Below are positions 8,766-18,600 of a stretch of 64,000 nucleotides of DNA, piece after piece (position 1 is the first letter of the stretch; each line of letters begins with the position of its first letter). The stretch comes from Myxococcales bacterium (lineage in GTDB: Bacteria; Myxococcota_A; Polyangia; Haliangiales; Haliangiaceae). The translations under genes and the position numbers were made by a program. The stretch is from the NCBI GenBank assembly GCA_016716835.1, contig JADJUW010000002.1:372001-436000 (forward strand), given 5' to 3'. The notes under the pieces were generated by a model. It had not been told where the DNA came from, made no database searches, and saw only the letters and a list, made by a program, of their open reading frames with translations.

Positions 8766-10370
8766 ATGGACCTGCGCGCCTTGGCGATCGAAAGTGGATT
8801 CGCGACCGAATATCACACGCCGTATGGCGACTGGGCGATCAAGCTGCGCGCCGATAGCGTGCCGCCGGTCGCGGGCGCCCAGGGAACGTTGGTATTGGTT
8901 TCCGCGATGTCGCCGTCGCCAACTGGCGAAGGCAAGACCACCGCGACGATTGGGCTTACGGACGCATTGCGCTTGCGGGGGCAGCGCGCGATCGCCGCGC
9001 TACGCGAACCATCTATGGGGCCCGTCTTTGGCGCCAAGGGTGGCGGCACCGGCGGCGGCAAGGCCACCATCGAGCCGGCGGCGCGCATCAATCTCCATTT
9101 TACCGGCGATTTTCACGCTCTAACGGCGGCGCACAACCTGATCGCCGCGGTCGTCGACAATCACCTGCATTTTCGCAGCGAGCTGGGCTTGCTTGCCAAG
9201 CGCGTCGTATGGCCGCGCGTGCTCGACGTTAACGACCGCGCGCTGCGCAACATTTCGATCGGCATGGGCGGCACGGGCGATGGCGTCATGCGCCAAGCCT
9301 CATTCGAAATCACCGCGGCGTCCGAGCTGATGGCGATCTTGGCGCTCGCCAAGGATAGCGACGATTTGGCGGCGCGGCTGGCCCGCATCGTCGTCGGCTA
9401 TCGCGGCGATGGCAGCGCGGTCCGCCTCGCTGAGCTGGCGATGACGCCAGCGTTGCTCGCCTTGCTCGCGGACGCGCTGGAGCCGAACCTGGTGCGCACG
9501 CAGGGCGGCTCGCCGGCCTTGGTGCACGCCGGCCCATTTGCCAACATAGCGCACGGCGCCAGCAGCATTCGCGCGACGCGGCTGGGGCTAGCAACGCACG
9601 ATTGGGTAGTCACCGAATGCGGCTTTGGCTTTGACCTGGGCGGCGAAAAGTTCATGCACATCGTCGCGGCAGCCGGGGGGTTCGCGCCAAGCGCGGTTGT
9701 GCTCGTGGCGACGATCAAGGCGCTGCGGTATCACGGTGGCGTCGCGGCGGGCGAGATGCTGGTGCCCAACGCCGCCGCCGTCGCGCGCGGGCTTGCCAAC
9801 CTTACCAAGCATATCCAAAACGCGCGCCTGCTCGGCGTCGCCCCCATCGTGGCGATCAATCGCTTCGAAAGCGATGCGGTGGATGAGTTGGCCTTGGTGC
9901 GCGCTCATTGCGAGGCGCTCGGGGTGGCGTTGGCGGTGTGCACGCATTTTGGTGATGGCGCACAAGGAGCCCTGGCCTTGGCCGACGCCGTGATCGAGGC
10001 CGCGCGCGGCGGCTCGCCGGCCGGGATTAAGCGGTTGTTCGCACCCCAGGCCGAAGTTACAGAGCAGCTGTCGCAGATCGCGACGCAGCTCTATGGCGCG
10101 AGTGGCGTCGATTATGCGGCGCAAGCGCAGTCGGACCTGGCGGCGATTGCGCGCGCTCGCGGCGCTGACCCCTCGCTCGCGGTGTGCATTGCCAAGACGC
10201 AATATTCATTTTCCGACGATCCCAAGCGCGTCGGCGGGCCAACCGCGCAGCCGCTGCACGTGGCGCGCGTGCAATGGGCGGCTGGTGCGGGCTTTGCCGT
10301 GGCGGTGTGCGGCGACATTTCGCGCATGCCGGGGTTGCCGCGCGCGCCGCAAGGCCTGGGCGGCCTGTAA
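8766..10370 (+). CDS. fhs: Formate--tetrahydrofolate ligase
   Basis: A 534-residue enzyme that makes 10-formyl-tetrahydrofolate from formate, THF and ATP in the cytoplasm, feeding one-carbon units to purine synthesis. The nucleotide-binding loop SPTGEGKTT (near 51-59) and the LREPSMGPVFGAKGGGTGGG block are diagnostic, as are the FTGDFHA segment, the RISIGMGG-like stretch and the GFGFDLGGEKFMHI segment. Length is slightly under the usual ~555 residues. It follows the lipoprotein gene after about 50 bases and converges on the carbonic anhydrase gene. All recognisable motifs are intact. Confidence 0.95.
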   Translation: MDLRALAIESGFATEYHTPYGDWAIKLRADSVPPVAGAQGTLVLVSAMSPSPTGEGKTTATIGLTDALRLRGQRAIAALREPSMGPVFGAKGGGTGGGKATIEPAARINLHFTGDFHALTAAHNLIAAVVDNHLHFRSELGLLAKRVVWPRVLDVNDRALRNISIGMGGTGDGVMRQASFEITAASELMAILALAKDSDDLAARLARIVVGYRGDGSAVRLAELAMTPALLALLADALEPNLVRTQGGSPALVHAGPFANIAHGASSIRATRLGLATHDWVVTECGFGFDLGGEKFMHIVAAAGGFAPSAVVLVATIKALRYHGGVAAGEMLVPNAAAVARGLANLTKHIQNARLLGVAPIVAINRFESDAVDELALVRAHCEALGVALAVCTHFGDGAQGALALADAVIEAARGGSPAGIKRLFAPQAEVTEQLSQIATQLYGASGVDYAAQAQSDLAAIARARGADPSLAVCIAKTQYSFSDDPKRVGGPTAQPLHVARVQWAAGAGFAVAVCGDISRMPGLPRAPQGLGGL

Positions 10371-10396
10371 TTGGTTTGCGGGGTTGCGTTGAGGCG

Positions 10397-11035
10397 TTAA
10401 GTCGCTTCGCCAGGAGCCTCAAAAAAATGCACGGTGCCAGCGGCGAGTTCGTATTCAGCGCCAATGACGGCGACCCGTCCCGAGATCACGAGCTCCTCGA
10501 GGATTTGGCTGCCATGGCGCAAATGGTTGACCGACGCGCGCACGTTGGCCCGCACCGCCTCGCGCAGCTCGTCCTCGGCGCGGTGATGGCCCACCAGGCC
10601 CGCGATGTTGGGTGCGATGCGGTCAGTGATCGAACGAATATTCTTGGATGCAGAGCCGGTGCCGGTGTGGAGCGAATCGACCGTGGCCGAGACGGCGCCG
10701 CAATTGGTATGCCCCATCACCACCACCAAGCGCGCGCCAAACTGCGACGCCGCAAACTCAATGGAGCCAACGATGGAAGGCGCGACGATGTTGCCGGCGA
10801 CGCGCACGACAAAAAGATCGCCAAACCCCTGATCGAACAAGATTTCCACCGGCGTTCGCGAATCGGAGCAGCCTAGAATAATTGCAAACGGCCGCTGCGC
10901 GCGCGCGGCGAGCTCGGGGCTCCATGTCCGCGTCGCCGCGATGGGCGTGCCTTGGCGAAAGCGCGCATTGCCCGCCACGAGCTGGGCCATCGCCTGCTCA
11001 GGCGTCGACGACGACGGATCCCAGGTGTTGCTCAT
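10397..11035 (-). CDS. Beta-class carbonic anhydrase
   Basis: A 212-residue zinc enzyme interconverting CO2 and bicarbonate. Zinc ligands are visible as Cys56 (ILGCSDSR), His109 and Cys112 (MGHTNCGAV), with the Asp58-Arg60 dyad of the beta class also present. The conserved VVRVAGN segment is at 77-82. There is no signal peptide, so it should be cytoplasmic. It converges on fhs with 26 bases between stops and lies just downstream of the MYXO-CTERM protein gene on the same strand, 10 bases after that gene's start side. Bicarbonate supply to carboxylases is the usual role. Confidence 0.94.
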   Translation of the reverse strand: MSNTWDPSSSTPEQAMAQLVAGNARFRQGTPIAATRTWSPELAARAQRPFAIILGCSDSRTPVEILFDQGFGDLFVVRVAGNIVAPSIVGSIEFAASQFGARLVVVMGHTNCGAVSATVDSLHTGTGSASKNIRSITDRIAPNIAGLVGHHRAEDELREAVRANVRASVNHLRHGSQILEELVISGRVAVIGAEYELAAGTVHFFEAPGEAT

Positions 11036-11045
11036 GCCGCCTTGG

Positions 11046-13604
11046 TCACGGTGTCTGACGCAGGCGCCGCCTCATCATGAGCGATAGCGCGATCAGCACC
11101 AGGCCCATCCACGCCCCCGGCGATCCGCCAGCCGCGGCACAACCGCCACCGCCTTGGATGTTGCTGCCGTCGACAAAGCCATCGCCATTGGCGTCTGGAT
11201 CCGGGGTAGGGCCCGGGTCGTCGGCATCGTCGTCGGCGTCATTAGGATCGAACTCGCCTGGGTCGACCTGGCCGTTGCCGTTGGCATCTTCTTCGCCATC
11301 CGACGCGCCGCCGCCGTCGCTGTCAGGATTGTTCGGATCTGTGGTGGTGGTTGGATCGGCATCTGGGACGAAGTCTGGGCCGGTATCGTCGCCCTGCGGC
11401 TCGGTGATCCCAACCTCGGTGCCATCTTGCACGCCGTCGCCATCGGTGTCGGGCAGGGTGGGATCCGTGCTCGTAACCGTGACCTCATGGCCATCGGTGA
11501 GGCCATCGTTGTCGCTGTCATCATCGAGCGGGTCGGTGCCGTGGACTTGTTCCTCGTCAAAATCGGTCAACCCATCGCCATCGCTGTCGAGGCCGACGCT
11601 GACCATCACGCTGACGACCGCGGTGCCACCATTGCCGTCTGACACCGTATACGTGAACGTATCCGTGCCCTCGAAGTCGAGATTTGGCGTGTACGAAACC
11701 GTGCCGTCGTTGTTGTTGACGACGCTGCCATTGGCGCCTTGGGTGACTGCGCTGACGCTGAGCGCATCGCCATCGATGTCGCTATCGTTGGCGAGCACGT
11801 CAATGAGTGCAGAGGCGTTGAGGTTGGTGTTGGCGGTATCCGCGACGCCGGTTGGGTCGTCGTTGATGGCGGTGACGTCGATCGTTACATTGGCGCTCGA
11901 GGTGCTGCCATTGCCATCGGTAATCGTATAGGTGAACGAGGCGGTGCCCTCGAAGTTGGCCGCGAGGACGAAGTTCACCGTGTTGTCTAGGTTGACCGTG
12001 GCGACGCCGCCCACCACCGCGCTGACGCCGACGCTGATCGGCAGGTCCTCCAGGCTGGTGTCATTGGCAAGCACGTCGAGCGTTAGCGGCGCCTGATCTT
12101 CATCGGCTGTAAACGCATCGGCGACGGCGCCGGGCACGTCATCGATGGCGCTCACGTCGATGTTGACGGTGACCACCGTGTTGCCTCCGTTGCCGTCGCT
12201 CACCGTATAGGTGAAGCTATCGGTGCCAAGGAAGTCGGCGTCGGGGGTGTAGGTTACGGTGCCGTCGTTGTTGTTGACCACGGTGCCATGCGTCCCGTCC
12301 GTCACCGCGGTGACGCTGAGCCCGTCCCCCTCTATGTCGCTATCGTTGGCCAAGACGTCGATGAGAATGGTAGCGTTGACGTCGCCGAACGCGGCGTCGG
12401 TAACCCCGGTCGGCGCGTCATTGACGGCGGTGACATCGATCGTGACGTTGGCGCTGGCCATGCTGCCGTTGAGGCCGTCGGTAATCGTATAGGTAAACGA
12501 AGCCGTGCCCGCGAAGTTTTCGGTGAGCACGAAGTTGATCGTCCCGTCTGGGTTCACGGTGGCGACGCCGCCGACCACCGCGCTGAGCCCCAGGCTGATC
12601 GGCGTGTCGACCAGATCCGTGTCATTGCCCAGCACGTTCAAGGTAAGGGCCGGGTCATCCTCGGTGGCGTTGAACGCATCGGCCACGGCCACGGGCACGT
12701 CGTCGACGTTGGCGACGTCGAAGGCGACCGTCGCGGTTGACGTTTCGCCATCGATGTCTTCAACCATATAGATCAGGCTATCTGGGCCGAAATAGTCCGG
12801 ATCTGGCGTGTAGAGGATGTCGCCATTGATATCGACGACCGCGGTGCCGTGCGCCGGCGGCATCGAAATAGTGACCGCGATCGGTCCGTCGGTCAGGCCA
12901 AGGTCGTTGCCAAGGACGTCGACCGCGTTATCGGTCGAGTCCTCATTGACGGCGCTCGCATCGTCGAACGCGACCGGGATGGCGGCGCCGATGCAGCACA
13001 GGGCGCCTCCGAAAGTGTCGGCAGTCTTGACAGTGGCGATGACTTCGTCTTGGCCGGTGCCGTTGCCGATGTAGTCCCACACCGGATTGAGGCTGGCATT
13101 CTCATTGTTGCCAAAGCGGTTGAGCGGGGCGCAATTGGCGTTTGGCGTCGCGCCGAGATTGCCGCAGCCAAAAAGGTCGTTGTTGCCGGCGCCGCAGTTC
13201 ATGCTGCCCGGGCCCGACTGAAGCGTCACAAAAAACAGGGATGGGTCACCGCCGACGGTGGCGCCAACGCAGGTACCCGTGCCGCTATTGGCGGCTACCT
13301 CGGTGTCGGTTTGGCAGACGTGCCAGCCAATCTCGCACAGGTCGCGCGCGGAGCAGCCGGCGCCGGAACCGGGCAGGTCATCACCGGACGGGCTGACGCA
13401 CGTGCGCGGCGCGCGCATGTCGCCTTGATCCCACATGCCCGAACAGCCTGCGATGTTGGGATGCGTCAGCTCATCGACGAAGCCTTCGCGCTGGCCATCG
13501 GCGCAGCCATCGGCGTGCGCGCGCTGGCTTTCGGTCAACGTAACCGCGCCCGCGCTCGCGCCGCAGGCAAGAAGGATGAGGACGCGCAATCGAAGGGTGC
13601 CCAT
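11046..13604 (-). CDS. Surface protein with tandem Ig/cadherin-like repeats, calcium-binding TSP3 segment and MYXO-CTERM tail
   Basis: An 852-residue secreted protein. A signal peptide is followed by a Cys-rich region of about 200 residues. Residues ~210-620 hold five repeats of the tandem-95/VCBS type marked by DVLGND or DVLANDSDI and FTYTITDG or FTYTVSDGNGG. Repeats 2-5 alternate as A-B-A'-B', indicating duplication of a two-domain unit. An Asp-rich segment follows (GLDSDGDGLTDFDEE, DPLDDDSDNDGLTDG and similar), typical of calcium-binding thrombospondin-3 motifs. The end reads GGGCAAAGG, a hydrophobic helix and MMRRRLR, matching a MYXO-CTERM sorting signal for surface attachment. Adhesion is likely; the ligand is unknown. 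Confidence 0.87.
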   Translation of the reverse strand: MGTLRLRVLILLACGASAGAVTLTESQRAHADGCADGQREGFVDELTHPNIAGCSGMWDQGDMRAPRTCVSPSGDDLPGSGAGCSARDLCEIGWHVCQTDTEVAANSGTGTCVGATVGGDPSLFFVTLQSGPGSMNCGAGNNDLFGCGNLGATPNANCAPLNRFGNNENASLNPVWDYIGNGTGQDEVIATVKTADTFGGALCCIGAAIPVAFDDASAVNEDSTDNAVDVLGNDLGLTDGPIAVTISMPPAHGTAVVDINGDILYTPDPDYFGPDSLIYMVEDIDGETSTATVAFDVANVDDVPVAVADAFNATEDDPALTLNVLGNDTDLVDTPISLGLSAVVGGVATVNPDGTINFVLTENFAGTASFTYTITDGLNGSMASANVTIDVTAVNDAPTGVTDAAFGDVNATILIDVLANDSDIEGDGLSVTAVTDGTHGTVVNNNDGTVTYTPDADFLGTDSFTYTVSDGNGGNTVVTVNIDVSAIDDVPGAVADAFTADEDQAPLTLDVLANDTSLEDLPISVGVSAVVGGVATVNLDNTVNFVLAANFEGTASFTYTITDGNGSTSSANVTIDVTAINDDPTGVADTANTNLNASALIDVLANDSDIDGDALSVSAVTQGANGSVVNNNDGTVSYTPNLDFEGTDTFTYTVSDGNGGTAVVSVMVSVGLDSDGDGLTDFDEEQVHGTDPLDDDSDNDGLTDGHEVTVTSTDPTLPDTDGDGVQDGTEVGITEPQGDDTGPDFVPDADPTTTTDPNNPDSDGGGASDGEEDANGNGQVDPGEFDPNDADDDADDPGPTPDPDANGDGFVDGSNIQGGGGCAAAGGSPGAWMGLVLIALSLMMRRRLRQTP

Positions 13605-13648
13605 TAGAACAATTCTAACCGGTCACAGATCGGCGCTCAAGGTGCGAG

Positions 13649-15520
13649 CTACCGATAGCCCTGTGCCTGCAAGTGAAACAAGGTGGCATAGCGCCCTTGC
13701 TTGGCAAGCAGTTGGTCGTGGGAGCCCTGCTCGAGGATGGTGCCGTGGTCGAGTACGATAATGTGGTCAGCCATGCGCACCGTCGAAAATCGGTGCGAAA
13801 TCACGATCGCGATGCGGTCGGCCGCGATCTCGCGAAAGCGCTCAAATACCTTCACCTCGGCCTCGGCGTCCATGGAGGCGGTCGGCTCGTCGAGTACGAC
13901 GATGTCGGCATCTTGCCGCATGAAGGCGCGCGACAAGGCGATTTTTTGCCATTGCCCAAGCGAGAGCTCGCGACCATCGCGAAACCAGCGTCCGAGCTGC
14001 GTTTCGTAGGTCGCTGGCATTTCGGCGATAAACGGCTGCGCGAGGCCCTTTTCCGCCGATGCCTCCCACCGCGCGCGGTCGTCGTATGCCTGGTCGTCGC
14101 CGGCACCGATGTTCTCGCCCACGGTCTGCTGGTAGTGGACGAAGTCTTGGAAGATCACGCCAATGCGGCGATGCAGGACCTGGCGGTCCCATGCCGCGAG
14201 ATCGAGGCCGTCGAGCATGACGCGTCCGGAGGTAGGCTCATACATGCGGGTGAGCAGCTTGATCAGCGTCGTCTTGCCCGAGCCATTTTCGCCGACAATG
14301 GCCAGCTTCGAGCCGGGTGGCAGATGCAGCGAGACGTCGCGTAAGGCCGCCGTCGCGGCGCCGGGATACTGAAACGAGACGTGCTCAAACCGCACGCCAT
14401 CGCGTGGATCCGGCCCGACGGTCAGACCGCCTGTGGGCGCCGCCGTGGGCGTGGCGAGAAACTCATAGAGATTTGAAAGGTACAAGTTGTCTTCGTACAT
14501 GCCGCTGACATTGCCCAGCGCGCGGCCCAACGTCGCCTGCGCCTGACGAAACACCATGACGTACATGGTCATCGCGCCGATCGTAATTTGTTTTGCGATG
14601 GCCGCCAGCGCGATCCAAACGTACATGGCGTAAAATGCCAAGGTCCCGACAATGGTAAGCCCTACCCCCCAAATACCGCGTCGCATCGTCAGCGCGCGGT
14701 CGGCGGCATAGAGCTTGGCAAAGATATCTTTATAGCGCTGCAGAAACCGCGGCGCGAGGCCGAATAGAATTACCTCTTTGGCGTGATCTTCGCGCGCAAT
14801 CGCCATTTCGAGATAGCTCTGCTCGCGGGTCTCCGGCGTGCGCCAACGCGACAAGCGAAACGCGTCGCCTGAAAATTTCAGCTCGGCAAAAAATGGCGGC
14901 AGGGCGGCGATGAGCATGACGACAAACGTCCAGGCCGAAAACGAAACCAGCAGCGCCGCAAAGCTAAGCAAGGAGATCGAATTTTGCGCCAAATCGAACA
15001 TCTGCATCACCAACGACACCGGCCGCGCCGAGGCCTCGCGGCGCGCGCGGGTTAGCTTGTCGTAGAGCTCGGAGTCCTCGAACTGAATCAGCGACAGCGT
15101 CGCGGCCTTCTCCAAGATGATGACGTTGATGCGATGGCCGAGTTGCTGATACAGCAGGCTGCGCAAGATCATTAGCGCGCGCGCGGCTACCGCCATGACG
15201 ATCACCAGGCCGAGTTCCATTGCGACCCACCGCAAGGCCGCGCCTCGGTCGGCGACGCTGCCAGTTTGGCTGGCGCGCAAAATCGCATCGATAAGATGCT
15301 GCCCGACCCACGCAATCGCGCCTGGAATCAGGCCTCCGAGAAGGCTTAGGACCGCAAGCCCCAGCGTGAGGCCACGCCCGGTGCTCCACACCAGGCCAAG
15401 CGCCCGGCGCATGTACTGGGTGAGCCCGCGAACCTGCGCGAGCATGCTGGTGGTGGCACGGCTAGGCGCAAACGCGGGATGCAACGTCGCGGCCGAAGGA
15501 CGCGCTCGGCGAGCGGACAT
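13649..15520 (-). CDS. ABC transporter, fused permease and ATPase
   Basis: A 623-residue half-transporter of the exporter type: about 340 N-terminal residues with membrane helices (for example LGLAVLSLLGGLIPGAIAWV and LVIVMAVAARALMIL), then a nucleotide-binding domain. Walker A is GENGSGKTT, the signature is LSLGQ (a variant of LSGGQ), Walker B is IVVLDEPTA and the switch His is in ISHRF. It would work as a homodimer or with an unseen partner in the inner membrane. The substrate is unknown; the closest general class is multidrug, lipid or peptide exporters. The start at 15520 is the longest; an ATG at 15445 is an alternative. It is a single gene between unrelated neighbours. Confidence 0.9.
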   Translation of the reverse strand: MSARRARPSAATLHPAFAPSRATTSMLAQVRGLTQYMRRALGLVWSTGRGLTLGLAVLSLLGGLIPGAIAWVGQHLIDAILRASQTGSVADRGAALRWVAMELGLVIVMAVAARALMILRSLLYQQLGHRINVIILEKAATLSLIQFEDSELYDKLTRARREASARPVSLVMQMFDLAQNSISLLSFAALLVSFSAWTFVVMLIAALPPFFAELKFSGDAFRLSRWRTPETREQSYLEMAIAREDHAKEVILFGLAPRFLQRYKDIFAKLYAADRALTMRRGIWGVGLTIVGTLAFYAMYVWIALAAIAKQITIGAMTMYVMVFRQAQATLGRALGNVSGMYEDNLYLSNLYEFLATPTAAPTGGLTVGPDPRDGVRFEHVSFQYPGAATAALRDVSLHLPPGSKLAIVGENGSGKTTLIKLLTRMYEPTSGRVMLDGLDLAAWDRQVLHRRIGVIFQDFVHYQQTVGENIGAGDDQAYDDRARWEASAEKGLAQPFIAEMPATYETQLGRWFRDGRELSLGQWQKIALSRAFMRQDADIVVLDEPTASMDAEAEVKVFERFREIAADRIAIVISHRFSTVRMADHIIVLDHGTILEQGSHDQLLAKQGRYATLFHLQAQGYR

Positions 15521-15649
15521 GGCGGAAGGTGTACCGCATTTTGCGCCGGGCGGGTGTCGCGTGCGCCTGCCTTAGCGGCTAGTGCCGCTTCGATGTAGCC
15601 AGGTCGTCGCACGTGAGAGATGAGTACATCCTATGGCGAACCAGGCTTT

Positions 15650-18600
15650 TCACCAGATGGGCGTTTCAAACGGGAAAAGCAATTGGTCCGCAAGATCTTT
15701 CCACTCTTTGGGGCACTTGTCTCCCAGGATCATGACCGCCGCCATGTAGGCCAGACCGCGGTCTCTTGGAGCTTGTGCGCCGAGCAAGGTGTCGCCCTGG
15801 GCGCGCGCTCCAAAGTCCGGCGCTGCTACGAAATCTAAGAACGCGACCATGCGTTTGGCGTCCTCCTCTTCTTTGCTTAGCTTGCCATTAGCAAGGATCA
15901 GATCGCGGTAGGCCGCGGTCGGCTGCTTTTCAAGGTGGGCAACGGCCCAAACCAGGATAGGCGAAATGATGCGGAGCTCGTCGGGCTTGGTCTCAAGCAA
16001 GGCCTTTCGCAGCGCTGGGCGCGCGTTTCGGCTGGCGCCGGCGAGCTCCCTCACGGTTGATTCGTCAGTTTCCGAGCCAGTTCGATTAATCCCTAGCGTC
16101 GTCATCAAGTCGGCTTCGCTAAAAATCGAGAACAAAAAATGCGTCTGGTCATCTGGGGCGCCTTGCGGAATGGCGCGCAACTTTTCCTTGGTCAACACCG
16201 CCCGCACACGCTGATGCTCCCAGAATACATGTTCGACTAAGGCGGGCAGACGCTTCATGGCGTCCGCAAAGGCCTCACCCGCGTCCGCCCACTGCATTTC
16301 GGACGCCGCCGCGTACCCGGTTGCCATCAAGATCCATGGGTTATCGGGGAATTGAATGCGCAACGCGCTCCATTGTTTCAAGTCGCCTTGCCGACACCTC
16401 CAGGCCAGATAGAGCTGATCGGCCTCGCCAAGCCCTTGCGCCGCCGCGGGAGGGACCCGTGCCTGTTCCGGCCATGCCTCGCAATTGGTCGTTGCGTCTT
16501 GCTTGATGCGTTCAAACAAGACGTGTGGACCGGTCTGCGCCTCACGCTGCAAAATCACCGCGAGCGTCGCTTCGGATGCAACGTTTTGCGAGACGCCAAG
16601 CCAAAACGAAGCACTGGGGGCTGTTAACGGCGTCCACCTCGCGTGCGTCAAGGCAACGGCTGCGCGATCTGCGTCATTCTCAAGCGATGAGATCAAGAGA
16701 ATTGGCTTGAACGGGAGGGCATGAACCAGATGCACCTCCTTGCCCGACTCTCCTGACGTCGGAGGTTCTTCAAGGACATAGTTCGCAGTGGTGTGCATCC
16801 ACGTAAACCGGTTTACCAAGCGAGGGGTGGGCTCGACACCGCCGTAGGTGCCTTGGGCCTCGATAAACATGTGCGCGCCTGCAACGTTGTACACGTAGGT
16901 TTCAAAGTCATCCGTCGCGACCTGCTTGGTCTCAATGGTTTCGTGGGTGTCTTGCGTGCGGGTGGTGATGGTGTGGTCCCCTGATGGAATTATCACGATG
17001 GCGTGTTGGTGCGTAGGCACCGCGTGCTCGGTCCCGTTGATGTCGACGAGCACCGGGCGGGCCAAGCCATTAAAGCAGTAAATGGTTGCATTGGACTCCA
17101 CCGTGCCCAAGGCGGCAAGCGCGGCGATGATGCTTCCCGCCGCCGCGATTCGAACTGCGCCCCCAAACCACCCCTGTCCAAGTTGGATACGGTCCCACAA
17201 CCCGAGCTTTTCTCGGATGCTACGTTTTTCGCGGGTCAGCAGGGTGGCATAGGACTTGGGTGCCGCTGGAAGAGCTTCCTCCACCGACGTGGCATCATCG
17301 TTTACACGGCCATGCTGAGCACGTTCGGCGATCTGTGCTTCGAGCCGAAGCAGGTCATTGAGCGCGGCATCTCGCGCCACTCCGGCTGGGCCTGTGGTGC
17401 CATAGACCCAGCTATCGACCGCCCCAAGCCAGTCACCCAAGTTGTCTCGGCTCGGCGGGCCAAATTTGAACTCGCCAAGTTGAGTTTTCCAGTCTGCGCT
17501 GGAACCATCGGGGGCCGCAGTGAGACCACTGGCACTGAGCTGCACTGACGGCGCATCGCCATAGACTTTCTCGAGGGCCAAATAGAGCTGAGTGCCGGCA
17601 TGAACGAGCTTGTCGGCTTCGCGCGTTGAAATCTGTCCGTCCGCCACCGCGTGCTGGAAATCGTTGTCGAAGACCCTCTTGAGGTCGCCAAGATCTGCGA
17701 CGACGTGCTCGAGATAGTGGACCAGTTGCACATGGCTGGTGTGCCTAGTGAGCCACTGGGGCCCTAACGCTTGGGCGGCGAAGCGGTGCGCAGAGCGAAT
17801 TCGCTTGAGGGCTTGCGACATCGACTTGTCGGTCTTCGCGAGCTCATCGTTCACGTGCTGTTGCAGCCGCGGTATGTCCTTGGCTCTAAAGTCTTCGCCT
17901 CGAAACCGAACGACCCCGCCAGGTGCATCTGCGATCCCAATCGCCAAGGCCTTTAGTTGACTCTCCTCCTTTTCGAGTTGATCTAGGGATTCCACCAAAT
18001 CTCGCAGCGACTCTGGATACAAATCGCTCCACGCCGTTGGTGTCGGCGTCAGCTCGAACAGGTCTTCCACCTTCGCGGCGCTGCGCGTGACATGGCGATC
18101 GATGTAGATGCCCATGTACCGCGTAGAGAGATACTCGTCGCCATACTCTGCATGCACCGCTTCCCGGGCGTTATCGAGGCTGAGCTGGTCCAGGGTTTCA
18201 GGCGTCTTGTAGAGGTCGCGGGTCGCTTGCTGTTTGAGACCTTCTGCATCTCTAAATAAAAGCCAAGGCGAACGAACATCTTGCGGGCAAAAGACGTAGA
18301 TCCGTTTGGCATTGTCTTCGCGGTCGGTGTTGGCAGGGTGCGTTGACCACATCTGCGGTGGGATGGCAATCGATTGCTCGAACACTCGATGCGTGGCAGG
18401 ATCGACGCCAGGTGGACAGCTTGTTGGTTGTGAGTAGCTTTGGCCCAAGATGTTCGTCATGCGCTCAATGATGTTGTGTTGGACATCAAACACGTCAGGA
18501 ATCGCTTTGCCTTTTGAGCCAAGGGTGTTCATGAACGACAACGATTGCGAAAGCCCATTATCCGCAGCTCGAAGCTTGTAGAGGCCGTTTACGATGGCAT

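Noticed and set aside
11600..12800. Possible CRISPR or satellite repeats
   Set aside because: The periodicity follows Ig-like protein domains and diverges at third positions; there are no short identical repeats with unique spacers.
12849..13607. 252-codon forward ORF over the MYXO-CTERM protein
   Set aside because: Antisense frame of a signal-bearing, repeat-containing real gene.
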